Part shown: positions 11,901 through 23,400 of the stretch, piece by piece
Layout: each line of letters begins with the position of its first letter
Numbering within the stretch: position 1 is the stretch's first letter
Assembly: GCA_001414345.1 (NCBI GenBank)
Contig: LLCB01000043.1
Coordinates: 124,001-188,000, forward strand
DNA length: 64,000 nt
Reading direction: 5' to 3'
Origin: Hymenoscyphus infarciens
Taxonomy: Eukaryota > Ascomycota > Leotiomycetes > Helotiales > Helotiaceae
Program-made: the position numbers and the translations under genes
The notes under the pieces: model-generated
What the model saw: the letters and a program-made list of their open reading frames with translations, nothing else
What the model was told of the DNA's origin: nothing
Database searches by the model: none

Positions 11901-12996
11901 ATTATTATAAATATATAGCGGAAACTCTTTAACTTACTAAGTATAGCCTAAGCCGACTATTTATACTCTCTAGAATAGCGCTAGTGCCTATACTAGTAAG
12001 TAGCTACGTAACTAATATACTTCTATTTACTAGGCTTTTAATATACTCTCTTAGACGCTTAGCTACTCTAACTACCTAGCTTCTATATTCCGATTAAGGC
12101 TTTGAAGCCTTCTCTTAGTCTACTTTAATTAAATACTCTTTCTACCTCTTTACTATCTCTCTTCCTAATATCTAGTTTTATACTTTCTATTCGTCGCTCT
12201 AGTAAGTACTTTTCACTCTCTATCCCGGATTATAAGTAACTGTTTTAGTTAAGAGAACCTTTATAGCTTTTAAAGGGTTTAATAATTAGTTTAGCTCGCT
12301 TCGTAGCCGAGTATTATTTTATTCCTACTTTCTTATACCTAGTAATAAGGTGAATATAGGTTAGCGTAAAGTAGAACTATTATTTCAGTTTCTAACTTAC
12401 TATTCCTTCGCTATTATAATTAGACAGCTTCTTCGTAGATAGCTACTAAGTAATGTCTATTCTAAACTATTATTCTTTCGTATCTAGCACGGTTTCTAGC
12501 CTTCTTTAGCTTTCGTTACTCGGTATCTAGCACTAGTACTAATAAACTATTGTTTTAGTATCTCGTATCTAGCGCGGTTTCTAGCCTTCTTAGCTTTCGT
12601 TACTTAGTATCTAGTATCTAATACTCTTACTAGAAAAGACGACTCTAGTAATAAGTAGTTACTTTAAGCTACTTTATTATACTTACTCTCTAAAAAGGAA
12701 CCTCGATTTAAGTAGTTACTTTAAGCTATCTTATTATACTTACTCTCTGAAAAGGAACCTCGATTTATCTAGAACTTACGCTTCTAGAGACAGAAAGGCT
12801 CTATATACTATATAATAAATATCGGAGATATATAAAGCGTCCTAAGTCTTATAATCTATTATAAATATATAGCGGAAACTCTTTAATTTGCTAAGTATAG
12901 CCTAAGCCGACTATTTATACTCTCTAGAATAGCGCTAGTGCCTACGCTAGTAAGTAGCTACGTAACTAATATACTTCTATTCACTAGGCTTTTAAT
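11901..12996. repeat. 140-bp direct repeat inside element A
   Basis: Positions 11901-12042 and about 12855-12996 are nearly identical (shared AGCCTAAGCCGACTATT and AGTAGCTACGTAACTAAT). Between them are further short duplications: GGTTTCTAGCCTTCTTTAGC at about 12490 and 12570, and GGAACCTCGATTTA at about 12700 and 12760. This block has no gypsy coding signal and may be a 3' non-coding segment (minus-strand sense). Confidence 0.7.
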
Positions 12997-15900
12997 AGTT
13001 ATTACTAGTATAGAGGTACTAAAGAATAGTTTAGAGGTATAGTTTACTCTCTTAAAAGAGACTTAGACGCTTTATACTAAGGTTATTATAAGTACCTCTT
13101 ACTTATTAAAGAGGTTTTAGTTACTAATATTTAATAGTTCTTACGCTATACTATAGAGAGTAAGACCTCTATTTAAAGCTAGGTTCAAGTCCTCTTTAAA
13201 GCCTACTTAAAGAGTTTATAAGCGTTATTTCTTAAAAGCTTCTACGATAGTAGATAGCTCTTTGTCGTAGATCTTCTAATTCGATTCGTAGCTAACTAGG
13301 ACGTGTAAGTAGAACCTAATAGAGTACTAAAGGCTATTATATTATTATAAGAATATACTTACTATTACTTCTTCTAAGAAGTCTATTTCTAGCTTTATAT
13401 TATAATTAGAGTTAAAGTAGTATAAGGTTTAAATTATAAGTAGTCTAGTTCTTAGTACTTTAAAAGCTTCTTTATATTTAGATATCTATTAAAATAGCTT
13501 TATAGAGTATATTATTATAGTTAGAGGTTTAGTAATTTTAGTATAACTTTTAATAAATTATTTATAGAATTCTATAAACCTTAGATAAGACTTTATACCT
13601 ATTATAATTTTAGATTAGACCTAGTTTTATAAAGACTCTACTTTTTTAGAGTTAACTTTAAGTCTTTTTATAGTTAAGATAAATCCTAAGTATTTAACTT
13701 TAGTAATACTAAATTCGCTTTTCTTAATATTTACTTAAAGTCTTACTTCTTAAAGTTAATTTAGAACCTTCTTAATCTATTCCTTATATTCTTTAATAGT
13801 ATTTAAATAAATTAAAATATTATCTAAGTAAGTAATATAGAAGTTATTTAGATAGTTAATTAAGACGTTATTTATATAACGTTAATAAATAGTAGAGCTA
13901 TTATAGAGTCTAAAAGAGAGAACCTTATATTTATATATACTATATCTAGTTTTAAATATAGTTATCTCTTCTATATTAAGATCTATTTAGATATAATAAA
14001 AAGCTTATCTAATATCTAATTTAGTAAAGATTTTAGCTATTCTTATTCTAGAAAGAAGCTTATTAATATAAGAGATTAAGTAGAGATTATTTTAGATTAG
14101 AGTATTTAGCTTTTTATAATTAATATAGAACTATAACTTATTACTATTAGCCTTTTTTAATAAAAAGTACTAGAAAGATAAAAGAGCTATTACTATTAAT
14201 AATAAACTCTTTATCTAAGTTCTTTATAAGATACTTCTTTATAGCTTTAAGCTTTATAGTTAACTATTAATATAGAGGTGAAAAGGAGTTAAGAAGTAGC
14301 TTATTTAAAGTAATCTTATAGTTATATTTATAGTAAGAAGAGAGCTTATTAGAAGCTACTTTTAAGAATACGTCTTTATAAGATAAGTAATATTTTAGGA
14401 ATTAGGCTTATATTAAAACTTTTATATTATCGTTGTTTTAAAGAGAGGCTAATCTTTTATTAATAATCTAATCTAGCTTATAAATACTAGTTATATAAAA
14501 TTCTAAATTAAGTTATTTTATATTAAAATATATAGTATTTATATTTATTTTATAGATAAAAGAGTATAGAGTCTAGCCTTTTAAGGCTTTACTAGTAGTT
14601 TATAGAGGCTTTAAACTAGAGTTAGATATTAAAATTTTAGAAGGTATTATTATAAATAGAAGTAATAACTTAGCTATATTTATAAGTCTACTCTTTTTAT
14701 ATCTTTCTTATTAATAGATTATATATTCTCTTTAATTTATATCTAACTAGTAATTTAAAATAGGTTTCTAGTTTTAGCTAGAAAGTAAAAGTAAAATCTC
14801 TTTACTATAGTAGAGAGTTAGAGAGTAGTTAGTTAGCTAAGTAATCTAGTTCTTTAAGAGGTTAAGAAGAATTTTAAAATAGTTTAACTACTTATTATTA
14901 ATAATTAGGTCTTACTATCTAAGGTCTAGGATAATAAAGAGGTAGTTATAAATATAATATTTATTTATATTTAGATATAGTTATATAAACTAAGTTATCT
15001 AGCTTTTAGTACTATTATTATATCTATAAATAGATATTAAATAAGGTAGTTTCTAGATCTATAAACCTATTACTTTTAATAATTATAAGACTAGAGGTTA
15101 ATTTAGAAATAGGTACTTATTTACTCTTATATTTACTAAAGCTTATATTTTAATACTATATCTCTATATATTAAGAGTAGTATTTATAAGAAACTGTTTT
15201 CCTTTTATAAGTTTAGAAAGGTTAAGTCTAGCTAGATTATATTTATATAAGCTTAAGAAGGTATTTTTACTTAAGCTTCTTTATTTTCCTTTTAACTTAG
15301 ATTAGAGTTAGAGTACTCTTTAAATAGTTATTCTTTCTTAGGTTAATTATCTATTTTATTAATACTAGGTAGATTAGAATAGTTAGACTTAATATATCTA
15401 GGTTTCTTATAATTAAAATACTTTATACTAGTAGAGAATCGGTCTATAGATAAAGTCTTTAATCTTTTACTAGTAGAAGAGAGTCTAGGAGTTTAAGAAG
15501 TCTTTTAAGAAGTAGAATAAAGTCTATATAAGAGTAGTAAAGGTTTTATAGCTAAACTAGATAAGGATTAGTTAGTATTAGGCTTTTAGTATAAAGAGCT
15601 TATTATAACTAGTTTTTCTATACTTATTATACTAGTTATATATAACTTAGTATTTTAATACTATTCCTTATTTATAAATAAAAGGTCTCTTACTATCTTA
15701 TTAAAATTAGTATTCTAGTATCTCTTACTATTAACTAATTAGTTTCTAAGCTAAGATATAAGCTTCTTCTATATATAGTAGAATTTATCTTATTCTAATA
15801 CCTCTCTAAGTATTACTATATTTAAAAAGTAACTTTTAAACTCTATAAAACTTTCTCTTATATAACTCTTCTATTTTATCTAAAGAGACTAAAAGGCGTT

Positions 15901-17035
15901 CTAGGCATTCTCCTTCTTATAACTAGTTAGATAGTAAGTATTAAGAAGTTTAATTATTTCTTTATAATCTTTAAATATTATCTTACTTATATTAAACTTA
16001 TATTAGAGCTTTAAGTAGTTCTAGATAAGTTTTATTATCGTCTTCTAAATAAGAGCTTTATAAGTTAAAAGTATCTAATAATAGTTAGTATTTATATAGA
16101 GTTAATTATATATTAATATTCTCTATTACTTATATATAAGTAAAATACTATTATCTAAAAGTTTAATTTTCTCTATAATCTTACTTTTAATAGATTAAAG
16201 AGCTTTTAAGATACTTTTAGGTTATAGATATAGAGTAGGTTATTATAAGAAACGAATTTTAAGAGTAGAGTTTTACTTCTAATAATAGTTTAAAGAGATA
16301 GAAGGAGGTGTTTATATAAGTTAGATAAGACTTAGACTTTAGTTATTATTTAGTAGTTATTAACTAATTTACTATACTAAGTCTAATAATTAGATAATCT
16401 AGTTATCTTACTTTAAAATTCTCTCTTCTTTTTCTTAATTCTTAGCCTCTATAGCTTAGATTATATCTTATATCTCGTTTATATTAAAGAAGTCTTATTA
16501 ATCTCTCTAGCTTTTAGACGCTAGGCCTTTACCTTTATTATTCTTAGGCTTCTTAGTATTCTTAGGAGTATAGTACTAAGTTAGAGACCTTTCTATAAAA
16601 GCTTGACTTTGTTTCTTAAAGAGAGGCTCTACGCTTAAGAGCGAAGCTTAAAAGAGACCTAGAGTCGCTTTAGATTCTAATATATTAAATATTAAATTAA
16701 GAGGAGACGAGAGGTAAGATTAGATTTAGAAGCCTTCTAGATAACTATAGTAAGTTAACTTATTTACTAAACCTAAAGTTATTAGAACTCTTAAGAATAC
16801 TTAGTATATTCTAATCTCTTAATATATTTATAATACGATTTTTACTAACTATTTATATAAATACTAAACTCTAGTATTACTAGCTATCTAAGTAGTCTCT
16901 AATTACCTAGCTATATAAGAATACTATTATAATATTCTAAATTAAAGCTAAATCGACTTCTAAATAAAGAGTAATAATAAGCTTAAAAAAGATATTATTA
17001 AGGCTATTATTAGCAAAGAATAGTTATTATTTTTA

Positions 17036-17481
17036 TATAATAGTATAAAATATATATAACTATAGAAGAGGTATATAGAAGTACGTTTAGTAGAATAACG
17101 TAGATAGATACTAAGTACTAATATAGAAGAAAATAATAACTATCTCTCTTCTATACTAAATATAAACGTCTATATATAAGAGGTTAGAAGCTACTAAGTT
17201 CTAATAATAATAATAACTAAGCTCTATCTAGTATAGCTAATACTAAATAATAAGAGCTAAAAAGCTAAATATATAACCTCTAAACCTTTAAAAAGCTAAA
17301 TATATATTATCTAAACCTTAATCTCTTTTATATATAAATATTAGATATTAATACCTTTAATACTTCGCTTATATAAGTATCGGTTATTCGTAATCTCGGC
17401 CTAGGAGTATTAGAGATATTAGTAGTACTTAGGCTATTAGTAGTTTTACGAATATCGATAATTCAGAATAGTACTATTATA
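17036..17481 (-). repeat. gypsy element A, LTR at right end (5' LTR on minus strand)
   Basis: The 446-bp partner of 10559-11007 starts TATAATAGTATAAAATAT and ends AATAGTACTATTATA. Differences from the left LTR are mostly transitions, with a few small indels, so the pair cannot be used for a simple molecular age. Confidence 0.85.
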
Positions 17482-18164
17482 TAATAATCTAGAATAGCGT
17501 ACTATTATAAATACTTACGTTCGACGAGTATATAAAAGCTCTTTATAGAAGATATAAGACTCGTAGTAGAGCTTTTCTAACTTCGAATATAAGACTCTTC
17601 TAATAAGCGTAAATAAGAACTCTTCTAATAAGCGTAGAACGCTCTTAACTTCGGATATAGCGAAAGCTCTACTACGAGTAGATATATCTTCTTATTTAGT
17701 AGCTTACTCTCGACGAGCTTATATAGAAGCTCTTTATAGAAGGTAAAAGCCTAGTAATAAGCTAGCTACTACTACTCTTAGAGATATATTTAAAACAGGA
17801 AGCCTAGCGACGCGCTAGTCTACTCTAAGAGATACTCGATTAAGACGATCTAGAAGTCTAGTACTCTACGAAGCTAATATATAAATATAATACTAACTAC
17901 GAGCTACTATATCTTATAAATACTACTCGCTATCTTTACTAAAAAGCTAGAGCTAATAAAGTACTAGAGTATAAAAGAGGAAGTTAAATAGAATCTAGAA
18001 GTAAGACTTTACTTTTAAATACTACGGAATCGCTATTTAGAAGTACGCTCTATAGAATTCTCTATAGTAGAAATAGAGAGCGATATAGTTAAGAGATTCT
18101 TTTATAATCTAGTCTATTATTATTTATAGATCTAGAAAGCTGTCTCTTCTAGACCTAAGAGGTA

Positions 18165-18430
18165 TATTATAAGAAAACGAGGTCTATAATAGATCGTTAC
18201 GTAGCTAGAGGTTATATAAGCGATACTACTACTTTTCTAGTATAGTAGAATAGCGAATTAGCTACTAGTTAATTCTTATGTCTTTTAGCTCGCTAGCGTA
18301 GTAGTTAAAGCTATTTAATCTACGATTGTTATAAGATCTTACGTAACCTCTTTTCTCTATATATATAGTAGAGTTTTTATCTCTAAATATAAAGCTCTAT
18401 AAAGTGTTTTTAACTTAAAAATACGTTATA
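18165..18430. repeat. right LTR of the outer copia-like element
   Basis: A 266-bp repeat starting TATTATAAGAAAACGAGG and ending AAATACGTTATA, then AGTTT, the same 5-mer that precedes the left LTR at 10324-10328. The perfect 5-bp target duplication supports these as true element ends. The interior left after removing gypsy element A is under 1 kb and shows no recognisable protein. Assignment to copia rather than another LTR class is tentative. Confidence 0.7.
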
Positions 18431-19005
18431 AGTTTATATGAATAGTATTCTAGAATCTTATATTAAGTGCTAGATAACGTAAAAGAATAACTTCGTTTTT
18501 AAGAAGAATAGAGACTCTAGATATAGAACTTTAAAGAAAAATATTATAAGAATTAAAAAAAAGAGAATTCTCTAAAGAGTTATTTTAACTATTTATATTT
18601 TTTTCTAATTTTATTATAATAGAGAATACCTAGTAGCTCTTAAAGTAGTATCTTCGTAGTATTTATAACTATAATAATACTACTACTAAAAAGCTTATTT
18701 TAGAGGAATAAGATAATATTAAGTAAAAGTTTATTAATTAGATAGTTAAGAACTAATTATAGCGCTTATAAGATTATTTAGATATAGAAGGTTAAATAAT
18801 AAGCTAGTAGATTTAATTTAGATTCTTATTATATAGTTTAGCTATATTTTAACTATATTTATAGAAAAAGAGAGTTAGTTTAATATACTATAGAGGTCTC
18901 TTACTTATATACTTCTTTAGATCGCGTTATAACGCTATAACTAGGCTCTAAGCTAAGTTAGAGCTCGGTTAAATATATATACTTAAAAAGAAGCGAGCTC
19001 GAGTT

Positions 19006-19821
19006 TTAGAAAAGCTAGGTTATAATATTATAACTAGCTCTTCTAAGAGCTATATAACTCGTCTAACGTCGGTATAACTATACTACCTTTTAAGCTTTAT
19101 TAGCGTATAGAGAGTTACGTATATAATTAGCTTTTAATAGTTTTTATAGAAACGTAACTAAGAGAACTAAAAGGTATTATATATTATTTAATTAAATATA
19201 TATTTATATATATACTTTTAGTAGATAATAGACTAGAAAGCTTAAAAGATATAAGTTTTAGAATTATTTAATATATAATAGAATAAAAGTATTATATTTT
19301 AAATAATTAATAAACTAGAAATATATAAGTAATTAATTAATTATTTAAAAATATTAAGTTAAAGAAGACTTTTAGTCTATTCTATACTAAAAGTAGAGAG
19401 TTTTTAGACTATTATATACTAAAATTAGATAGATATTAATCTATAATAGACTAAAAGTCGATAGGTTTTAGACTATTAGAGACTAAAAGTAAGTGGTTTT
19501 TAGTCTATAATAGAGTAAAAATAGAAGCTTTTTAGTCTATTATAGACTAAATATATATAAGTAAATAATTAGTTAATTACTAAGTCTAATTAGTAGAACA
19601 CTTTTAGTCTATTTATAGCTTTAAGTTTAAATATAAATAAATAGTTTATTATTATATAATAGGTTTTTAGTCTCACGTTTCTATAAATGCTATCAAAGGC
19701 CGATTATACACGTGACTCTCTACGCGCTAGCAAAGCTTAAAAGGCGACGTGGTTATACTAACGTTAGACGTATATAGCTCTTAGAAGAGCTAGTTATAAC
19801 GTTATAACCTAGCCCTTCTAA
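19006..19821. mobile_element. inverted-repeat element (MITE-like) straddling the island edge
   Basis: The arms 19006-19160 and 19674-19821 are inverted copies of about 150 bp. The arm ends read TTAGAA..GCTAGGTTATAA on both sides, with nested palindromes such as AGCTCTTAGAAGAGCT. The interior (about 19370-19560) is a run of imperfect palindromic repeats of about 45 bp around TTTTAGTCTATTATAGACTA. There is no transposase frame. The left arm shows many C-to-T and G-to-A changes relative to the right arm. Size and structure suggest a non-autonomous DNA transposon; no target duplication could be fixed. Confidence 0.75.
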
Positions 19822-20490
19822 GGCTAAGACATCTTGAAACGATTGCTAAAAAAGTCCTACTTATGTAGAAATACTTGCAGCCTTTAGTTCGTTAACACAG
19901 TGTGTTTTGCTTCGAAGTGCCACGTTATCTCTCCTCGTATTTAGCTGAAACTCGTATTCACGGTTCTGATTCGTCAGCGGCAGATCATTTTAAGCGTCTA
20001 ACGCGCGGGTAATCATGAACCCTATTCTATCTATTCCGAATTACTCACGACAAATACCACCGCCATTCCACCTAGGCATCTCCCATCCTAGGCCGACTTG
20101 AGGACATAAATCCCAGATTTGCAGAGTCCGTTTAACTAGTACCGGTAATTAATTGAGAATATATCCGAACCTTGACGCGTTCTGCTCCTCGATCTGTTAA
20201 ATCGTCCAATGTTCCAACCAACCAGCGTGTGCTAGGACACAGATACGTGAATGATCTACTTTCCCAACGAGGTCACCTCAGACGAAAGAACGAAATTTAC
20301 GACGGCATTGGGGCAGCACCCCAGAACTAAGCGTGTAAATGCTATGACGCCTGAGAATCTGAGCAAACATCTCGAGATCTGGAACAGAAACAACACGGCA
20401 GGCGGGCGTATGCGCTGCTAGATACAAAGGGCCGTCAAGTTCTTGAAAGTTGCGCCAACCCGAGACGCGCATCTTTGTATACCAGCAAAC
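19822..20490. promoter_or_regulatory. upstream region of HIR3
   Basis: About 670 bp of ordinary-composition DNA between the inverted-repeat element and the HIR3 start codon. The transition out of the mutated island happens within the repeat just to the left. No TATA box or specific operator is evident. Confidence 0.4.
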
Positions 20491-23400
20491 ATGGCTACCT
20501 TTACAGCGCTGAATGTCGAACCCGACGATCAGATCGACGACGAGGTGGATAATACCAAGGAGTTGCAGGCAAGTGTGGTGGTTCGGAATTGCCAGGAGAA
20601 GTGCTGACGGTTTTTGGCAGATTGAGGAAGCTCTCAAATTGTATCAGACAGCGCTGAAACTACACGCCCAAGGCCCCTCTGCCTTTGGAGAAGCAAAACT
20701 AGCCTACACGAAACTCTCCCAGTCCGAAATCTTTACCTATCCCGAATCTATTACCGAATTCGATCGCATCGAGCAGCACCCGGAGCTCGAGCTCATAGAC
20801 CAATCCTTCGCTCTTGACCTGGACTTGGGAGGATCAGGCTCTGATGCACCGAGCACACTCCCACAGATACTTTATCTATCACACAAGAACCATGGCCAAT
20901 TTGTGCTGGACTGCGCCAAGGGTAGACTCGCCGGGTCGACGGAGGCTGAGGCCGCTCTTGAAAAGGCAACAATTCAAAAGCAGGCCCAATCTGCGCTCAG
21001 ATTTTTTACTCTGGCCTTGGTCAGCGATCAGTCGGATACAGAATTGTGGCGACGGACAGCTCGTGTGGCAAGCACCTTGGGAAGCAGAGCAATTGCAAGA
21101 TACTGTCTGGAGGCGGCTGTAGAGGCGGATGATGATCCTACGGTTGCAGAGGTTGACCCAGCCAATTTGGAAGAAGGATTTGCAGGAGAACAACTGAAAG
21201 AACAGCTTAATGTGCTTGGTGATGATACTGCTCTGTCGCACCCGGTCATGGCCCCTTTCCGGAAAAGAAAAATGCCCGATTTTCTGAATAAGTACATGGA
21301 CCCCTATCCATTCTTGCCAGATCCAACCAAAACCCTCGAGGAGGCTCCTACACAAATCGATGCTCTAGATGGAATGGATAAACGCTTCGTTGTTATTTCA
21401 CCACAGCGAAGCTGGACAGAAGTAGGCAACCAGCTATGTCAAGCATTTCTCTCTCCATTGGGACTTAATGGAACTGGAATTCTACTCAACGTTCCGGAAG
21501 AGCAGGCCCCCATCCCTGAACCCACTGTCGAGGCTGTGACTGTGGTGACAGCTTCACCGGAGGAAGACCAGATCATGAAGGATGTCGGCACAACAGAGTC
21601 ACCTACCGCTGGAAGCAGTGAAGCCGCTGTTATCACACCAACTACCTCTAAATCCGATGAGCCAGCAGTAACTGTTGAAACCACTACTACAGTTGTTCCT
21701 GTTGTCGATGAGCCGGAACGGCAGTCAAGTGTTGGTCTACCTACCAGAAAAAGATCTCAATCTGCAGCTGGAATCCGAGACACACCAGATGAGGATAGTG
21801 CGGGTGGTGCTCAGAAACGAAGCAAACGTATCAGGAATCGCAATGATGTCGAGGGATCTGTGGATCCAGCGACCCAATTTGCAGAGCAGCTCAAGACATT
21901 TATCAGAGCAGACGAAGATGTCTTTGAATATGTGGGTAATATGCTTGCAAGATTGGGCGTGGATGATCTTGGAAAGTCCTCCGATCTACAAACTGCATTG
22001 AAAAACGAGGATACATCAGATCGCGATGAGATTGTGGCCAATACAGCCTTGAGAGACTTGCGCGATGTTCTCAAGACTTGGGATGAAGGAAAGGCTTCAA
22101 CTTTCGTGAATGGCAATGCTGCGGACATCCTAGGCTCATCTGCCGCCAGTGCAAATGCAGGCCTGGCCGCTTTCCTTGAGCACTCCAAAACTGGTCCCCA
22201 AAAAGTCAGCACCATCCCTCCTTTCTCTGAATCTGATGGCCTAGCAGCATTGATTTCGAGAGTTGAGTCAGAATGGATGCCTCTTCAAGATGTCATATAC
22301 GAATGGGTTCTCAGCGTACTTCAAACTTACCGCTCAACGTTATGGAGTGAAGAATTGAAAGTGGCCTTGGTGCGAATTATCAGCTTTGCGGATTCTGATA
22401 TATCTAGTCATTTTCAAGAGGACATGGAGCAGGCCAAAGGTGCCAATAGTGCCAGTGGAGACAAGGAAAGGTTGGCTATGTTGGAAGATGTAGCTGAGAC
22501 TCTGTTTGAGCTTCATCTTGATATATATTCCCGCATAACCAACCCAAACAGCATCGTTCAGTACGAAATACGCGTCATGACGAAAGAGCGTCTCGATCGA
22601 TGGGCTGATTATACTGCCGGGGTGATAAGAACACGAAATTCGGAGCCTAACGATGAGATGTCTCTGAGATACATGTGGGCGTCTGTGTTCTACGCTACCA
22701 TGGCCGATCATGTTTCTCGGGAGCACAAAGTACTTTGCTGGACCGATATGAAGGCCGTTTTAGAGGAAGCCAGAAAGCCCCCAATGGAACTACAAAATAA
22801 TGCCGTTATGCCAGAGATTTCAATTGACGCAGCTGACCGGGAGGTATCTCGATTGACCACGATGGACTTTTTTTTCAATCTTTTCCAGGCGGACCGATCT
22901 GATCCTGTTGCAATAATCGAGACACTAGAGCCAGTTCTCGACCCTGAATCTGCTTGTTTATCCCCGGAAAACGGCGAAAATGGAAAGGCCGTCGAGTCCA
23001 CGGACGGCACGCCCGCCGCCCTCCGTGAGATGTGGAAGTTCTTAAAGAGCGGAAGCACTTCCCTACGACTGTTCTTGTGGCAGAGGCTGCGTGACGCATA
23101 TTCAAGTATTGGCTACAACACCAAGGTCTTCTCGTGTCACCTTAAAAGTATCGAGATTATCGTAGGGGATCTGAGAGCCGAAGATTACGTTGATAGTGCC
23201 GATGAACCTCGTCGGCACAAATTATTGACGTGGTTGAAAGCTCTAGATGATCTGCTTGTGAAATCTCTCACCATCGCTCTGAATGATGCATCTACGTGCT
23301 TCGAGATTATCGATGAGAGGCACTTAAAGTCGACTTGTTCAGCTTTAGCTCAATTATCTCGGGTACTGCATTCTGCCGCAGTGTTTGACGATGAAGTCAG

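Larger units (their letters stand above)
10559..17481 (-). mobile_element. Ty3/gypsy LTR retrotransposon relic (element A)
   Basis: A 6.9-kb element bounded by two direct LTRs of about 448 bp. On the minus strand around 13.5-14.1 kb a broken reverse-transcriptase region is still legible: a DDILIY-like motif with Asp-to-Asn change, then EFSITKVKYLGFI, typical of the end of the gypsy RT domain. Many stops interrupt it, mostly TAA/TAG as expected from C-to-T change. A gag-like region near the right (5') end is homologous to element B. No clean target duplication was found (AATAC versus TAATA). It sits inside the element delimited by 10329-10440 and 18165-18430, so it inserted later. It cannot code for protein now. 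Confidence 0.82.
8290..19670. repeat. AT-rich RIP-mutated transposon island 1
   Basis: About 11.4 kb with very high AT content, frequent TA, and almost no CA or TG dinucleotides, while CG persists. That pattern fits saturating C-to-T change at CpA on both strands, as in RIP. No frame of useful length survives. The island holds nested LTR elements, a solo LTR and one arm of an inverted repeat, listed separately. At 8560-8770 two roughly 115-bp tandem copies share the motif TAGTAGCTAAGCTA followed by TTATTATTAAT. Stretches not assigned to an element (8290-9530, 9930-10320, 18440-19000) show no recognisable coding remnant. Confidence 0.9.

Noticed and set aside
8290..19670. Search for intact genes inside island 1
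   Set aside because: TAA/TAG stops are dense in all six frames; only transposon remnants are legible.
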